A stretch of DNA of 64,000 nt from Spiroplasma endosymbiont of Asaphidion curtum (GTDB taxonomy: Bacteria > Bacillota_I > Bacilli_A > Mycoplasmatales > Nriv7): assembly GCF_964031085.1 (NCBI RefSeq), contig NZ_OZ035001.1:1178001-1242000 (forward strand). Direction: 5' to 3'. Shown here in pieces: positions 10,367 through 21,566 of this stretch; position 1 is the first letter of the stretch; every line of letters starts with the position of its first letter. The notes beneath the pieces are model-generated. The model ran no database searches and was not told the origin of the DNA. It saw only the letters and a list, made by a program, of their open reading frames with translations. The position numbers and the translations under genes were made by a program.

Positions 10367-11333
10367 TTTAACAGATGATCAATTTTTAGAATTTTATGAA
10401 AAAGTCAAACAACAAGCAGAATTAATAAAAAAACAAAAACGTTTAAATGAAATTGATCAAAAATTTAGAGCTCAAGGTATTAAATGCCCTAAATGTGAAT
10501 CTTACCATTGCGTTAAAAATGGACATAATTCAGAAGGAAAACAAAAATATTTATGTAAAAATTGCTGTGCAAGTTTTGACGCTTTTCGTAATCATTTTAT
10601 TTATTGAAGTCATTTAAATTATGAACAATGAAATTTATTGATTCAAATTTCATTGCTGGGGCAATCTAGTAAAACAATTTCTCGTTTTATTAAAACTACA
10701 TTAAAAACCGCTTGATATAATCGTCAAAAATTAATGAAATCAAAACAATTAGAAAATACCCAATTAAAATTTAAAAAATTATCTGGTAAAATCCAAATCG
10801 ATGAAACTTTTATTAAAGAAATCCATAAAGGAAATTTCAAACATAAAACTGATCCACGAAGAATTCACCTTGACCCATTCACAACTAATACTAAATGCTG
10901 TATTCAAATGGCAATTGATAATAATAACAATATTTATGTTAAATCCACAAACACCAAACGTTTACAAAAACAATGAGTTATTGAAAATATGAACAAAGAA
11001 TTAATTAACAAAAATTCAATTATTACTTCTGATATGCAAAAATTATATTTTTTAGTAGCAAAACAAACAAATTCTACTTTATGTGTAACTAAAACAACAA
11101 TTAATCCTGAAGCTAGTTATCGTAACTTAAATAAAATCAGTAAATTACAATCTAGTCTTAAAGAAGCCTTAATTCATTATCATGGTTTAGGTTTTACTAA
11201 TATTCAAAATTATTTAAATCTCTGAAAATGAAAATACCAACATAAGGGTTTAACTCCAAACCAACAAACAGCGGTATTATATTTTAATGTATGCCAAATT
11301 GTAAAGTTAAGTGCAACTAAATTATTTTTCTAA
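10335..11333 (+). CDS. IS1595-like transposase with zinc ribbon; C-terminus altered by IS30
   Basis: Starts at ATG 10335 behind GAGGTGGAT. The N-terminal part has a zinc ribbon (CPKCESYHC...CKNCC, residues about 51-77), then a DDE core beginning with KIQIDETFI (residues about 155-163), as in ISXO2/IS1595-type transposases. The frame needs several TGA=Trp. The native end is ...TAVLYFNV-stop: IS30 copy C inserted exactly in the GTA-TAA stop junction, so the ORF now runs 14 codons into the IS30 end before TAA 11331-11333. Catalytic residues are untouched, so it may still be active. Confidence 0.78.
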
Positions 11334-12374
11334 CCAAATATTCGATTGGTGAAAGATAATTTAGTATTTTTCTTGGTCTTTGGTTTAAAGACAATATAAA
11401 TTTATGAACTGCATTTTTAGTAGTATTTGAAAAATTAAATTTTTTAGGAAATTTTTCTCTAATTAAACCATTAGTATTTTCATTAGTACCTCTTTGTCAA
11501 GGCGAATACGCATTAGCAAAATAAATTTTCACATTTAAATTTTTTTCAAGTTGTTGTCAATTAGAAAATTCTTTACCCCTATCAAATGTTATAGTCTTAA
11601 CAAGATTATTTGGAAGAATTGATAAATAATGGCTAATGTTTTCGTTAATAACTTTAGTAGTTCTATTTTCAACTAACATTGCTAAAGTAAATCTTGATGT
11701 TCTTTCAACTAAAGTTATTAAACATGATTTACTTTTACCTCGTGATGATACTACAGTATCACCTTCTCAATGACCAACAGTTATACGATTATTAACATTA
11801 ATATTTCGTTCTTTAATTGATTTACCATTAAATTTACCGCGATTTTCTTGAGATTTTCGTTTCTTACCTTTTCTTCTTAAATTTTTATTAGTAACTTTTT
11901 CAAGTAATCCAGAATAAATTCAATTGTAAATTGTTTTAAAACTAATAATTCATTCTTTATGAAAATTTTTAATTCTGCCATAAATTTGTTCAGGCGATCA
12001 ACCTAATAGTAATTTTTGTTGTACATATTTTACTAATTCTCTATTTTTAAACTTATGAAAATAAACATGTGATTGTTTTCTGTTTTCTGCTTTATTTTGT
12101 GCAATTAATGAAAAATAATGATTACTATCTTTATTTCTATTGACTTCTCGAATAATAGTACTAATACTTCGATTAAGATTTTTAGCTATTTCACTAATTT
12201 TTACTTTAAACTTCAATTGATTCTCAATATAAATTCTTTCATATATGCCAAGATGTTTGTAACCCATATAAAAACTCCTTGCTTTGTTTTTTCTAAAATA
12301 AACTTAGCATCATGAAATTTTTATATGAGATTTTTTGCAATTTTATTTACTTGCACTTACAAGTATAATTCAGC
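11293..12374 (-). mobile_element. IS30-family element, complete (copy C), nested in IS1595-like element
   Basis: 1,082 bp, same ends as copy B. Flanks read GTAT on both sides, a clear 4-bp target duplication. Insertion point is the stop codon of the IS1595-like transposase. Confidence 0.94.
11317..12267 (-). CDS. IS30-family transposase (copy C)
   Basis: 316 residues, intact, differing from copy B by at most a few bases (for example TTAATAACT instead of TTAACAACT near 11,645). Same helix-turn-helix and DDE core. Start ATG at 12265-12267 with the same GGAG leader. Confidence 0.94.
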
Positions 12375-12569
12375 GTATAAAAAAGTTAAAGTAAAAATAG
12401 TAATTTTACATAAAAGCATTTTAAAATTATCAAGTTGATGATTCTTTTTATTTTATCAAGAGTTTTCGACAAAATTAAAATTAAATTTTATGAATTTTAT
12501 GATAAAAAATGATAAAATAAATTAAATAAAATAATTTTTTTGAAATAATTAAAATTATGGAGGAAAATA

Positions 12570-13874
12570 ATGATTAAAAAAATACCATTAGTTGTTAATA
12601 TTATCATCATCATTATATTGTTTTTATTATCAGGGTGTCGGTTTTTTAATTTTTATGATTATCAATTATTTAATGATAATGATTCGTTAGTTAATTATAA
12701 TTGTGCTTTTGAGGGTAAGAATTTTAATCCTCAAATTATAGCGGGAAACATAAAAGATATTGAGCATCATTTGAATTTAGATTTTGAACAATCATTTGGT
12801 GCTGATAATTTAAAATATATGAAATATTTAGCAACTATTAATAGAAAGAAAAACAATATTGCTGAAAGACGGGCATTACAATCTTGTTATAATGAGATTT
12901 TAAAAGTTTCTAATAAAAGTGCAGAGCAATATAATAAGTATGAACAAAGTTCATTGTTGTTAAGAGATTATTATTTAAGTTATGATGATTTAGTAAGAAA
13001 TCTTGAAAATACTGACTTAAGAGATGGACAAAAACCAATGCTTGATTTGAAACTATTGGAACAAATAATTGGTAATAATTCAAAGTATTTGTTAGCGATG
13101 TATAATTATTTAAGTAAATATTATGGTAAAAAAAATGTTGCTAAGTTATTAGTTGCCCTTTTATTTACTAATAAGTTTAATTTAGAGAGTGATTCAAAAA
13201 AAATTTTAGGAAGTACTCTTTTAAATTTAAAATATGGTTATCAATTTATTGCTTTGCATCCAAATATTGTTGATGAAGATAATATTGAATCTCAATATTC
13301 TAATGGACAATTTTCAACTAGTAATGTTACTACTGGTGTTATTCATGAGTATGGTCATGCTTTAGAAAACTTGTTAATGTTTTTTCCTGAGCAGTTGAAT
13401 ACTAATTTTTTACCAGATAAAACTAATGGTGCTAATAAAATTCTTTTAGATAATTGATTTAAAAATGGATTACAAAAGTCTACTAATAAAAATCAAACGA
13501 GATATAAAAAGGGATGAGAATTAAAAAAAACAAAAATTAATGCATCTCAAGAATTTGTTCGTTTTATTGCTAGTAAATTTGGTTATCTTCCAAGTAAGAT
13601 TAAATTTACTGATAGAAATGACAAAACATATTTTCTTAATCCAGAAACAAAAATTAGTGCTTTAGTATCAAAATTATTTGTTGATAGTAAATATGGTAAG
13701 TTTGTTAGTTTAAAAGAACAGTTTGCGGAGTTATTTAGTCAGTGATTGTTGCAACCGATTAATAGACTAAGCAATAGATTATTATCGGTTCGCTGAACAA
13801 TGCTAAATGAGTTTTTCTTAGAATATTTACCTAATAAATATTATCAAATTATTGGAACAAAATTGATTGAATAA
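12570..13874 (+). CDS. Lipoprotein with HExxH zinc-metalloprotease motif
   Basis: 434 residues. The N-terminus MIKKIPLVVN, a run of Ile/Leu and LLSGC form a lipoprotein signal peptide with lipobox Cys at about residue 24, so the protein is probably anchored on the outer face of the membrane. The motif GVIHEYGHALE (about residues 257-267) matches the HExxH zinc site of zincin metallopeptidases. A well-conserved C-terminal region (ALVSKLFVDSKYGKF, SVRWTMLNEFFLEYLP) is shared with the broken paralogue at 8026. AUG is preceded by TATGGAGGAAAA. A surface protease acting on host or self proteins is an inference; no named family was recognised. Confidence 0.8.
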
Positions 13875-13921
13875 GCGATAATGTTGTTGGTAACAAACAA
13901 GATAGGTTAAAAAATACTTGG

Positions 13922-14429
13922 GGCGCATAAAGTTTTGTTAGGTGGGAAAAGATTTGAATAAGTATTAAGGCGATCAGCAATGATTGTCTTTTTATTTTAT
14001 AAGGTGTTAAAAATTTGTTCTTTGAAAATTAAATACAAGTGAATTAATAATGTTGGTATGTATTAAAGCACGATAAATTGTGGGTGGTCGCCATAACCAA
14101 AAGAAGTTTACCAGTTAATAGATAACACCCTGTTAGCTATAGCAATTTGTTTCGTTTTGCAATAAAAAAATGAATGGGTGGATTTCCTAAAAATATACAC
14201 GCTATTAAATTAGTTCCAAGGGTAGGGTGCGGACATTAAAGTGTAGAAATTTCTATATAGGGGTATGCTAAATTTAAAATTATTAAAATCTTTATCTAAT
14301 TAAAAAACAAAATTTACTAACAAAGCTTGTTAAACACTTAAATCTGCGATATATAAGTGTTTAAAAAACTAAGTTAACTAACAACTTAGTTAATATAACT
14401 TAGTTTATCTATAAGAAAGGTAATTTACT
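13922..14429 (+). other. Plectrovirus non-coding control region (third copy)
   Basis: About 500 bp without a gene. It is the inverted counterpart of 27898-28404 (about 95% alike by eye), the segment in front of the left prophage. It holds a terminator-like hairpin at about 13,966-13,990, a promoter at 14022-14050, conserved blocks such as GGGTGGATTTCC and GGGTAGGGTGCGG, the inverted repeat TAAACACTTA/TAAGTGTTTA at about 14,334-14,367 and clustered GTTAACTAA repeats just before the next ORF. Such structured intergenic regions in filamentous phages usually hold replication and packaging signals; that role is inferred. Confidence 0.75.
14022..14050 (+). promoter_or_regulatory. Predicted promoter of the plectrovirus control region
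   Basis: TTGAAA (14022-14027), 17-bp spacer, TAATAA (14045-14050), preceded by a hairpin with T-run. The same promoter is kept in the inverted copy at 28275-28303. Confidence 0.6.
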
Positions 14430-14771
14430 ATGAAAAACATTGAAAACATTTTCTTAAATACTAAAAAATATCTCTTAAAAGAAACGCAAAACGCAATGCT
14501 TATTAAAGCACCAAAAATTCCATGATTTAATGAACAAATCGGTATTTGGTTTCCAAAACGATTTGTTTATAAAGGAAAATATGAAAATTCAATTTGCATC
14601 GGAATAATAAAAGATAGTAAATATCAAGTAATCTCAATTAATCAAAAAGAAAAAGAAACCAAATTAATTAAAGGCCAAGAATTATTAGGATTCTTCATTG
14701 CCGAAAAAGAAAACAACAAAAAAGATATAAGGTCGCGTTTAGTTTTCTTAGGTATTGCTTTGAAGAAGTAA
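14430..14771 (+). CDS. Plectrovirus protein, 113 residues, with altered C-terminus
   Basis: Homologue of the first gene of the left prophage (27571-27897): both begin MKNIENIFLNTKKYLLKETQ and share KIPWFNEQIGIWFPKRF and the lysine-rich middle. The family has no recognised domain. The last 16 residues differ (DIRSRLVFLGIALKK here), because from about 14,731 the DNA switches to a different repeat also present at 59,572-59,700. The gene is therefore a chimera at its 3' end. Start chosen at ATG behind AAGAAAGG. Confidence 0.7.
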
Positions 14772-14862
14772 AACAATCAGCTAATTATATTATTTAATTA
14801 CTAAACTAACCCCGCCTTTCTTGTTATTGTCATTTTTACTCATTATCATCTTACCATATTAT
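14735..14862. repeat. Dispersed repeat shared with 59,572-59,700
   Basis: The segment from TTTAGTTTTCT through GTAAAACAATCAGCTAATTAT to CTTTCTTGTTATTGTCATTTT recurs at 59,572-59,700 with few differences. It overlaps the end of the 113-residue ORF. No gene was recognised in it. The rest of the gap to 14,954 is AT-rich and featureless. Confidence 0.75.
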
Positions 14863-14954
14863 TGAATTTTTACACAATAAAAATTATTAATATTATTAAA
14901 TTTTCACTAATATATATTAATTTATATTTTTAATATTTATATTTATATTTTTAC

Positions 14955-16337
14955 TTACTTAAATCTATTATATTTATTTGTTACAGCATTACCTTTATAA
15001 TTAATTCAACTATCATCATTTTTATTATTATATTTATTTCATAATGAATTTTTATATATTTCTTTTCTGATTTCTATTTCTGAATTAATATTTTCATTAA
15101 TATAATGTAATACATTTAATTTGTTTAAATTTGCCATTCTTAAATGTAATAGGTTATTTAAATTCTTATGATTATATATTTTTGCTCCATATCCTAATTG
15201 TTGTTTTACTAAATGAGATACATCACTTTCAATGCTACAACCGATATTTCATTCTAAATTTTGATGATGAATACCTTGCTTATTATTACTGAAATAATTA
15301 CTGGCCTTTCTTAAATTTGTTTTAATATCTTCATTTAATTCATTTTTAGCAACATTACGAATTTTTTTGATTAATTCTTGATGATTTCCATCCTTATATA
15401 ATTGAATTCAACTATTTAGTGTTACTTTGCGATTTTCAAAAATAATATTAAATGCTGATTGTTTTAATTTTTTAATAGCATGATAACCATCTAAAATATA
15501 TCTAACATTACCAAAACTATTGGCAATTTCTCTAATTCAAGTAGCACCATCGCCACAAACAATTATTTTGTCATAATTAATATTCACATAATGTTTTTGT
15601 AATTCTCTAATTAATAAATCACGATAATCAATCGTATTTATTCGTTTACCAACTTTTAACATTAAAAAATGACCTCGTTTGTTTTCTAACGCTCTACGAG
15701 CATTTTTGTAATTTTTTTCTTTATGTCCGGTATGAAAAGTAGCTAAACGAATTCTTTGGTCTTGTTTAACTTTGTGATCTAATGTCGCTAAAAATGTCTC
15801 ATCTAGTTGAATATATAAATCATTATTTTTAACATCAATTCTAGTTTTAGTTTCTTGTTCTGTTAGTTGAAAATATTCAGCAATATCGTATTTATTTAAA
15901 ATATTTGAAATACTAGCTTTTGAAATATAACAATGATTTAGAGCATCTAAAACATCGCGATACCGTTTACCATCACCCAAAAGACTTAAAACTTTAAATT
16001 GGACATCAAAATAAATGCGTTGTTTGGGCAATAAACCAATTTCTTTATCTAATAAACATACATATTCAAATTTACCTGATTTTTGATTTCAATATTTATA
16101 GCGGCGTCGTTTAAAAGTAACTTCACCAAAAATTGTAATAATTGTTCTTAATGCAAAATGAACCACTTTATAACCTTGTTTTAAGCGATAATGATATTTA
16201 TATAAGTATTCATCTAATTTTTCATATTCGTTAGCTAATTGTTCACATTTATTGGTGTACATATTTTTATGGGTTGTAAATAAACTGAATCAATGCTTAT
16301 TTTCTAAGGTTTTTACATTATTATTAATTTCTAACAT
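14955..16337 (-). CDS. ISLre2-like / Mbov_0401-type transposase, intact
   Basis: 460 residues, open throughout in code 4, starting MLEINNNVKT behind CCAAGAAAGG. It carries RYRDVLDALNHCYISKASISNIL (helix-turn-helix-like), DLYIQLDETFL, ICGDGATWIREIANSFG and ILDSYHAIKKLKQ, the acidic motifs found in ISLre2/UPF0236-type proteins, annotated in mollicutes as Mbov_0401-family ICE transposase-like proteins. A second copy at 43444 is truncated. Element ends were not resolved, though the inverted repeat ATTTTAACAAAGTTAAAAT lies just upstream of the start (about 16,364-16,382). Confidence 0.8.
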
Positions 16338-16410
16338 AAAAAAATCACCTTTCTTGGTAGAGTAATTTTAACAAAGTTAAAATTAGCCATGCTTATTTTT
16401 CTTCTTTAAT

Positions 16411-16473
16411 AGACTTCTTGCATTACTTATTAAAATAATTACAAATTATTTTAATAAGTAATGCAAGAAGTCT
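16411..16473. repeat. Perfect 30-bp inverted repeat (fused IS ends)
   Basis: Two copies of the IS5-type right end (AGACTTCTTGCATTACTTAT...), 16411-16440 and 16444-16473, face each other around the 3-nt loop ACA. The structure replaces the normal left end and first 50 codons of the IS that follows, as expected from an aberrant transposition or hairpin-mediated deletion. Confidence 0.9.
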
Positions 16474-17327
16474 ATTAGAAAATAGATTATTGATGACTTT
16501 ATCATATTGACGAGAATATCGTACTTATTTTCATCTTGGTAAAAGTTTTGATATTAGTGAAGCTAGTTGTTATCGAAATATCAAGTGAATTGAAGATATT
16601 TTAATCAAACATCCTGATTTTCAACAACTTGCTGGTAAAAAAGCATTAATAAATGATTATTTTAATGATAAAACAATTATTATTGATGCTACAGAAACAC
16701 CCATTCAACGCCCAAAAAAAGACAAAAACAATCTTATTCAGGAAAAAAGAAAAAACACACTATTAAAACACAAGTAATTATTGAAAAAGAAAGCAAAATA
16801 ATTATTGCAACAAATTTTTCTCTCGGTAAAAAGCATGATTTTTGTTTATTTAAAGAATCAAAAATCCCAATTTTAAAAAATACTAAATTAATAGTTGATA
16901 ATGGTTATCAAGGAATACAAAAAATTCATAGTAATGTTCTAATACCTAAGAAAAAAACAAAGAAAAACCCTTTAAATAAAGAACAAAAACATAATAATAA
17001 ATTAATTTCAAAAATGAGAATTATTATTGAAAATATTTTTGCTATTCTTAAAAAATTTAAAATTATTACTGAAAAATATCGTAATCGTAGAAAACGATTT
17101 AGTTTAAGATTTAATTTAATTGCTTCAATTTATAATTTGCAATTATAGATAACATAAAATATTTATTTAAAATTAAATTTAAATAATAAAATAATTTTTT
17201 GTTGTGTCAAAATTTACACATTTAATAAAATCCATAAGTATTAACCTAATAAAAGTTAGAAATTACTATATAGTATTTTTTATTTACAAATAATTTGTAA
17301 TTATTTTAATAAGTAATGCAAGAAGTC
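16412..17327 (+). mobile_element. IS5-family element, 5'-deleted (copy 1)
   Basis: Same family as the 1,082-bp copies at 29652 and 42165 but lacking the left end and the first part of the gene; the palindrome at 16411-16473 stands in its place. The right end GAAGTC is intact and is followed by TA. It cuts the 5' end of the ankyrin/OTU gene that begins at 17,328. Confidence 0.88.
16475..17148 (+). pseudogene. IS5-family transposase, N-terminus missing (copy 1)
   Basis: From codon 51 of the full gene (LENRLLMTLSYW) to the normal TAG. It keeps the A7 slippery run and the -1 frame continuation (YSGKKKKHTIKTQ). Without the first 50 codons, which include the DNA-binding part, it should be inactive. 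Confidence 0.88.
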
Positions 17328-20300
17328 TAATAAATTAAAAATATTTGAAAAATGAAAAGAAGAATTAAAACAAGCAAAAACCCCAGAAGAAAAAATTAAA
17401 ATTGAAGAAAATATCAAAAATATTGACGAGTTAATCAAAGAACAAATCAATAAAGCAAAAGATTTAGATTTGTTAAATAAAAAATTAATCGAAGCAAGAA
17501 CAACAAAAAATACACAACAATTTAATGAAACAAGTCAAAAAATAGAAGAATTAAAAAAAGAATTAAATGAAGCAATGGGGCCTATTCCTGCGATAAATAA
17601 TAATAATGATAAAAAATATTTAGATAATAAAATTAAAAATTTACAAGGTGAAGGTTTAAAAAAAGATGAAGATGAAATTAAATCAATAAATGCAAAAGTA
17701 TCAGAAAAATTAACACCAGAACAAAAACATAATTTAGGTTATACAGGAGCATATCAACCACAAGGTTTAAATGCTGTGAATCAAAATATTACTATTTCGC
17801 AAAAGACTTTAAAAGATGCCATTGAAAATTTAGCAGATTATACTTATGATTCAACAAGACTAGAAGAAGATATTCAAGAAACTAAAGATGCTTTAGTACA
17901 ATTACTTTTTGTTACTAGTGAAGCCATGCGTTTTGGAACTTATACTAAATATTTTAATCATTATTACAAAGATAAAGACAACCTAACAAAAAGTAGTACT
18001 TCAAAACCACAAACTACACCACCTTCAACAGGTACAACAGATAATCAAGTTGAATTTAAAAATATTCCAACAAATGTTCAAGAAATACTTGATGGTAAAA
18101 TTAATTCACTTAAGTGAAAAGAATATGAACCACAATTGATAGGCGGGTGGATAGCAGCTAGTAAAAATTTAGAACAAAAGAGAAAAGAAATTTTTAAAGA
18201 ATTAAGGGTACTTTTAGAATATTTTGAAATACATGATGATTTTTTAAATAATTTAAAAGAAAAAATAAAGCTAAATCAAGAAAGTTTATTTTCAGCGACT
18301 GATGAAATTTTTAAAAAAATAGATGAAAAAGATATTCCAAAAGATATTAAAAATGAAATTAAAAACAAAATTAAAAATATTTGAATTGCAACTATTTTAA
18401 ATGTTTTAAAAAACTCCGAAACAATGCCAATTGAAATTGGAGATCAAATGCTAAAATTTGTTTTAGATTGTATGAAGGGGTGAACACCAGTTCATGTTGC
18501 TATAAAAACTAATAATTTAGATATAGCAAAATTATTAATTTGAAGGCAAAATGAGTTAATAAATAAACCAACTAGCAGTGGCGACGCGCCTTTACATTTT
18601 GCTTGTAGTTTTATTGAAGATAATAAAGAAAATAGACGAAAATTTCTTGATTGAGCCAAACAACGAGGCAATAATATAGATGTTGATAATATAATAAATA
18701 ATCAACCAGAAATAAATAATAATTATTTATTAGTAAAATTTCTTATTGAAAATGGTGCTAATATTAATGCAAGAAATAACGACAGGGATACACCGTTGCA
18801 TTCTGCGGCAAGAAATGGTAATTTTGAAATTGTTGAATTATTGTTAAAGCATGGTGCTGATGTCAACGCAATAACTAAGGATGGGCGAACTCCTTTACAT
18901 TATGCGACACAAGAAGGCCACATAGACATTGTTAAATTATTAATTGAACATAAAGCTGATGTTAATATTCCAGATAAAAATGGCTTTACTCCTTTACATA
19001 TGGCAACAATAATAGGCCACACAAAAATAGTAAATCTTTTAAAAGAATTTAATAGATTAAATGAATTAAAAACAAAAGCGAAAACACCTAAAAAACAAAA
19101 TGAATACAAAGATAAAATAAAAAAATTATTAAAAATTGAGTTGTCAGATGTTATTACAACACTTGATTTAGGAAATATTGAAATTAGTAGTGGACAAACA
19201 CAACCAACGGAAAAACAAATTAAAGAAAAAGTAAAACAAATAAATCCACAACTAGATATTAGCCAAGTTAAAGTACAAGAAAACAACATTAAGGCTAATG
19301 AAGCAATTATCGAAGCAAATAATGAAAATTATTACCCTGGCGAAGTTACAGTGACATTTACACTTGCTAAAAAATCAAGTAATCTAAGTGCTGTACAAGA
19401 CGCCCCCGGTAATAATGATGGTAGTGCTGGGCCAAAAAACGGCAATAGCGATGCAACTAATCAAGGTTCTGTCGGTGGTAATATTGGTTCTGATATTAGT
19501 TCAAATGTTTCTGTTGGTCAACAGTATGGAACTAGTGGCACACAAAACCAAAATATTAGCGGCACAAATCATAATAATCGGTACGATGTGCCGACGGATG
19601 GCAGTTGTTTATTTTGATCAGTAGCAACATCTTACTTATTACCAGTGAGAAATGATAATGAAGAATTTAGCAATCGATTTATCCAATTATTTGGCGAAGA
19701 AAATTTAAAATATTTATTACATATTCAAAAATTACTACAGCAATATAATTTAGAAAATAATATAGATTTAAACCAATTATGATATCGAGATCAAACAACA
19801 AATAATTTAGTAAGAGTTACCTTTCGCAATCGTGTTGTCGATTATATCAGAGACAATTTAGATAGACAAACAAATTTATTATTAGAAAATCAAAATCAAA
19901 CATTTCGAGATTTTATTAATATTACTGAAACTAATGAGGTTGATATCGATAATTACTTAATAAGAATGCGACAAGCCACAACGTGGGGCGGGACACCAGA
20001 AATAGTAGCGATGAGTAATCTTATCAATAATAATATTAGAGTAGATAACGATAGCCCTTATCAACCCGTGCATCAAAATGCAAATAATAACATCCAAATA
20101 TTTCATGTAAATGGCAACCATTATAATTTTGCTTTAACACCAGAAGAAGAACGAGCAAATCCCGCTATTGCTATTGATGACAATCAGGAAAATGTCCCCG
20201 TCGTTGATATAACCAAGAGACCAGATAATTTACCAACAACCACGCCAACACCAGAGGTAAAGCCAATTAAATTACCACCGGTTGATGATCATGGTCAATA

Positions 20301-21306
20301 CCACGCCATTTTGGCTAACAATAACGAAGATGATGATGCTCATCAAGGCAATAATAATAGCAAACCAAAGAATACTACTTTACAAAAAGATGAATATCAT
20401 TTTTTCGATAAAAAAACCGAAGATGATAGTTTAAAAAATGATGAAAATTTAGAAATTAACTTAATTAAAAACAATAATAAAATCAAGCAAAATGTACCTG
20501 TAGTAAATAAACCAATAAACAAAAATATTATCAATTCACAAATATCAACAACTACAAAGGCAATAAATCAATATAACTCTCTTTCAAAAGAAGAAAAATT
20601 AAAAAAATTAAATGAAATTAATCGTTATTATCAAACATTATCTGAAAATGATAAAAAAACTTTTAAAGAAAAATTAACAAATACTGGATTAGCAGCTTTA
20701 AGTGGGGGTGCATTAACAGCTTATGGAACAAAAATGACTGTTAGTGGTACCGCCGCTACTAGTGTCACAAATGCAGAAGCAATGGAAATGACTCCGCTCT
20801 TATCAACAAGCACAACAGAAAGCTTGGCCACTGTAGAAACAATTACTGCTGCCGCTCTGGCCCCGGAAACTCTAGGGCTATCTTTAGTAATTGGAGGATT
20901 AGCAATTGCAGGAACATGAATGTATTTTGCTTTTCATCATCATGCAACGTCTAATATTGAGTTGCCAACTTCAATTCATCATAATGTTTATGATAACATT
21001 GAAAAATGATATAAATTTCTAGCCCATGATAAATTAAAAATTAAAATTAACAAAAACACATGAAATGAAATCAAACAAAATAAAAATTCACAAGCAAACA
21101 TTATAAAAATTATTAAAAATAAATTTGTTATAAATGACCATTCTGGTTGAGGCGGAAGTGTTACAAATGAAGATTTCAACACTTTTGTAAAAGTAATAGT
21201 ACTTCATTTCGAACAAATAAATGGTTATTTTGAAATATTAGATAATGAAAATGATGGTTTTGTCATTATAACCAACACTGAAGGCGATTGACTAGGAATA
21301 GAATAA
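17328..21306 (+). pseudogene. Ankyrin-repeat / OTU deubiquitinase-like toxin (Spaid-like), 5' truncated by IS
   Basis: A single open frame of about 1,325 codons in code 4. Order: charged coiled-coil-like region (17.3-18.4 kb); at least five ankyrin repeats (TPVHVAIKTNN, APLHFAC, TPLHSAARNG, TPLHYATQEG, TPLHMATIIG; 18.48-19.05 kb); Asn/Gly/Ser-rich linker; OTU cysteine-protease domain with VPTDGSCLFW (Asp codon 19597, Cys codon 19606) and the His of GNHYNF (codon 20119); then a hydrophobic Gly/Ala-rich stretch near 20.68-20.94 kb that could cross a membrane. Ankyrin plus OTU plus a C-terminal hydrophobic region is the architecture of Spaid, the Spiroplasma poulsonii male-killing protein. The start and any signal peptide are lost: the frame runs back into the IS right end and meets TAA at 17314. 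Internal ATGs could give a cytosolic form. It converges on the left prophage. Confidence 0.82.
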
Positions 21307-21437
21307 AATTTAACATTATTAATTAAAAGAGAAAAATATTTCTTATATTTGTTATGCTCAATAATCTGAGTTCAAATTTTAATTTTAATATATTTGTTAA
21401 TTATCTAATTTAAATTAAGATTAAAAATATTTTTACT

Positions 21438-21472
21438 AAAGCAGTATTTAAACTTAAATACTGCTTTTTTAT
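21438..21472. terminator. Bidirectional terminator between toxin gene and left prophage
   Basis: Stem AAAGCAGTATTTAA / TTAAATACTGCTTT with a 2-nt loop and T/A runs on both sides. It lies between the convergent ankyrin/OTU gene (stop 21306) and the prophage lipoprotein gene (stop 21567). The same palindrome recurs at 37149-37180 in the same position on the other arm. Confidence 0.9.
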
Positions 21473-21566
21473 TTTGTCAAAATAGAAAAAATGAAAAAGT
21501 TGTTTAAGAGCAATATCGTCATATAAAGCTACATTTTGGGGTAGCGCTTTTAACAGTTTAATTATT

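Larger units (their letters stand above)
10253..12477 (+). mobile_element. IS1595-like element containing a nested IS30 copy
   Basis: Inverted repeats AATTTTGTCGAAAACTCTTG (about 10253-10272) and its complement (about 12458-12477) bound a 2.2-kb segment. Removing the 1,082-bp IS30 copy C plus its 4-bp duplication leaves about 1.14 kb, a normal size for a single-ORF element of this family. The left end lies inside the reading frame of the ABC-F fragment. Confidence 0.75.

Noticed and set aside
14000..14430. rRNA or tRNA gene in the GC-richer control region
   Set aside because: No cloverleaf or conserved rRNA blocks; the region matches the phage control region copy at 27.9-28.4 kb.
18900..19289. 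129-residue minus-strand frame rich in Phe/Cys
   Set aside because: Antisense to the ankyrin-repeat region of the toxin gene; no independent signals.
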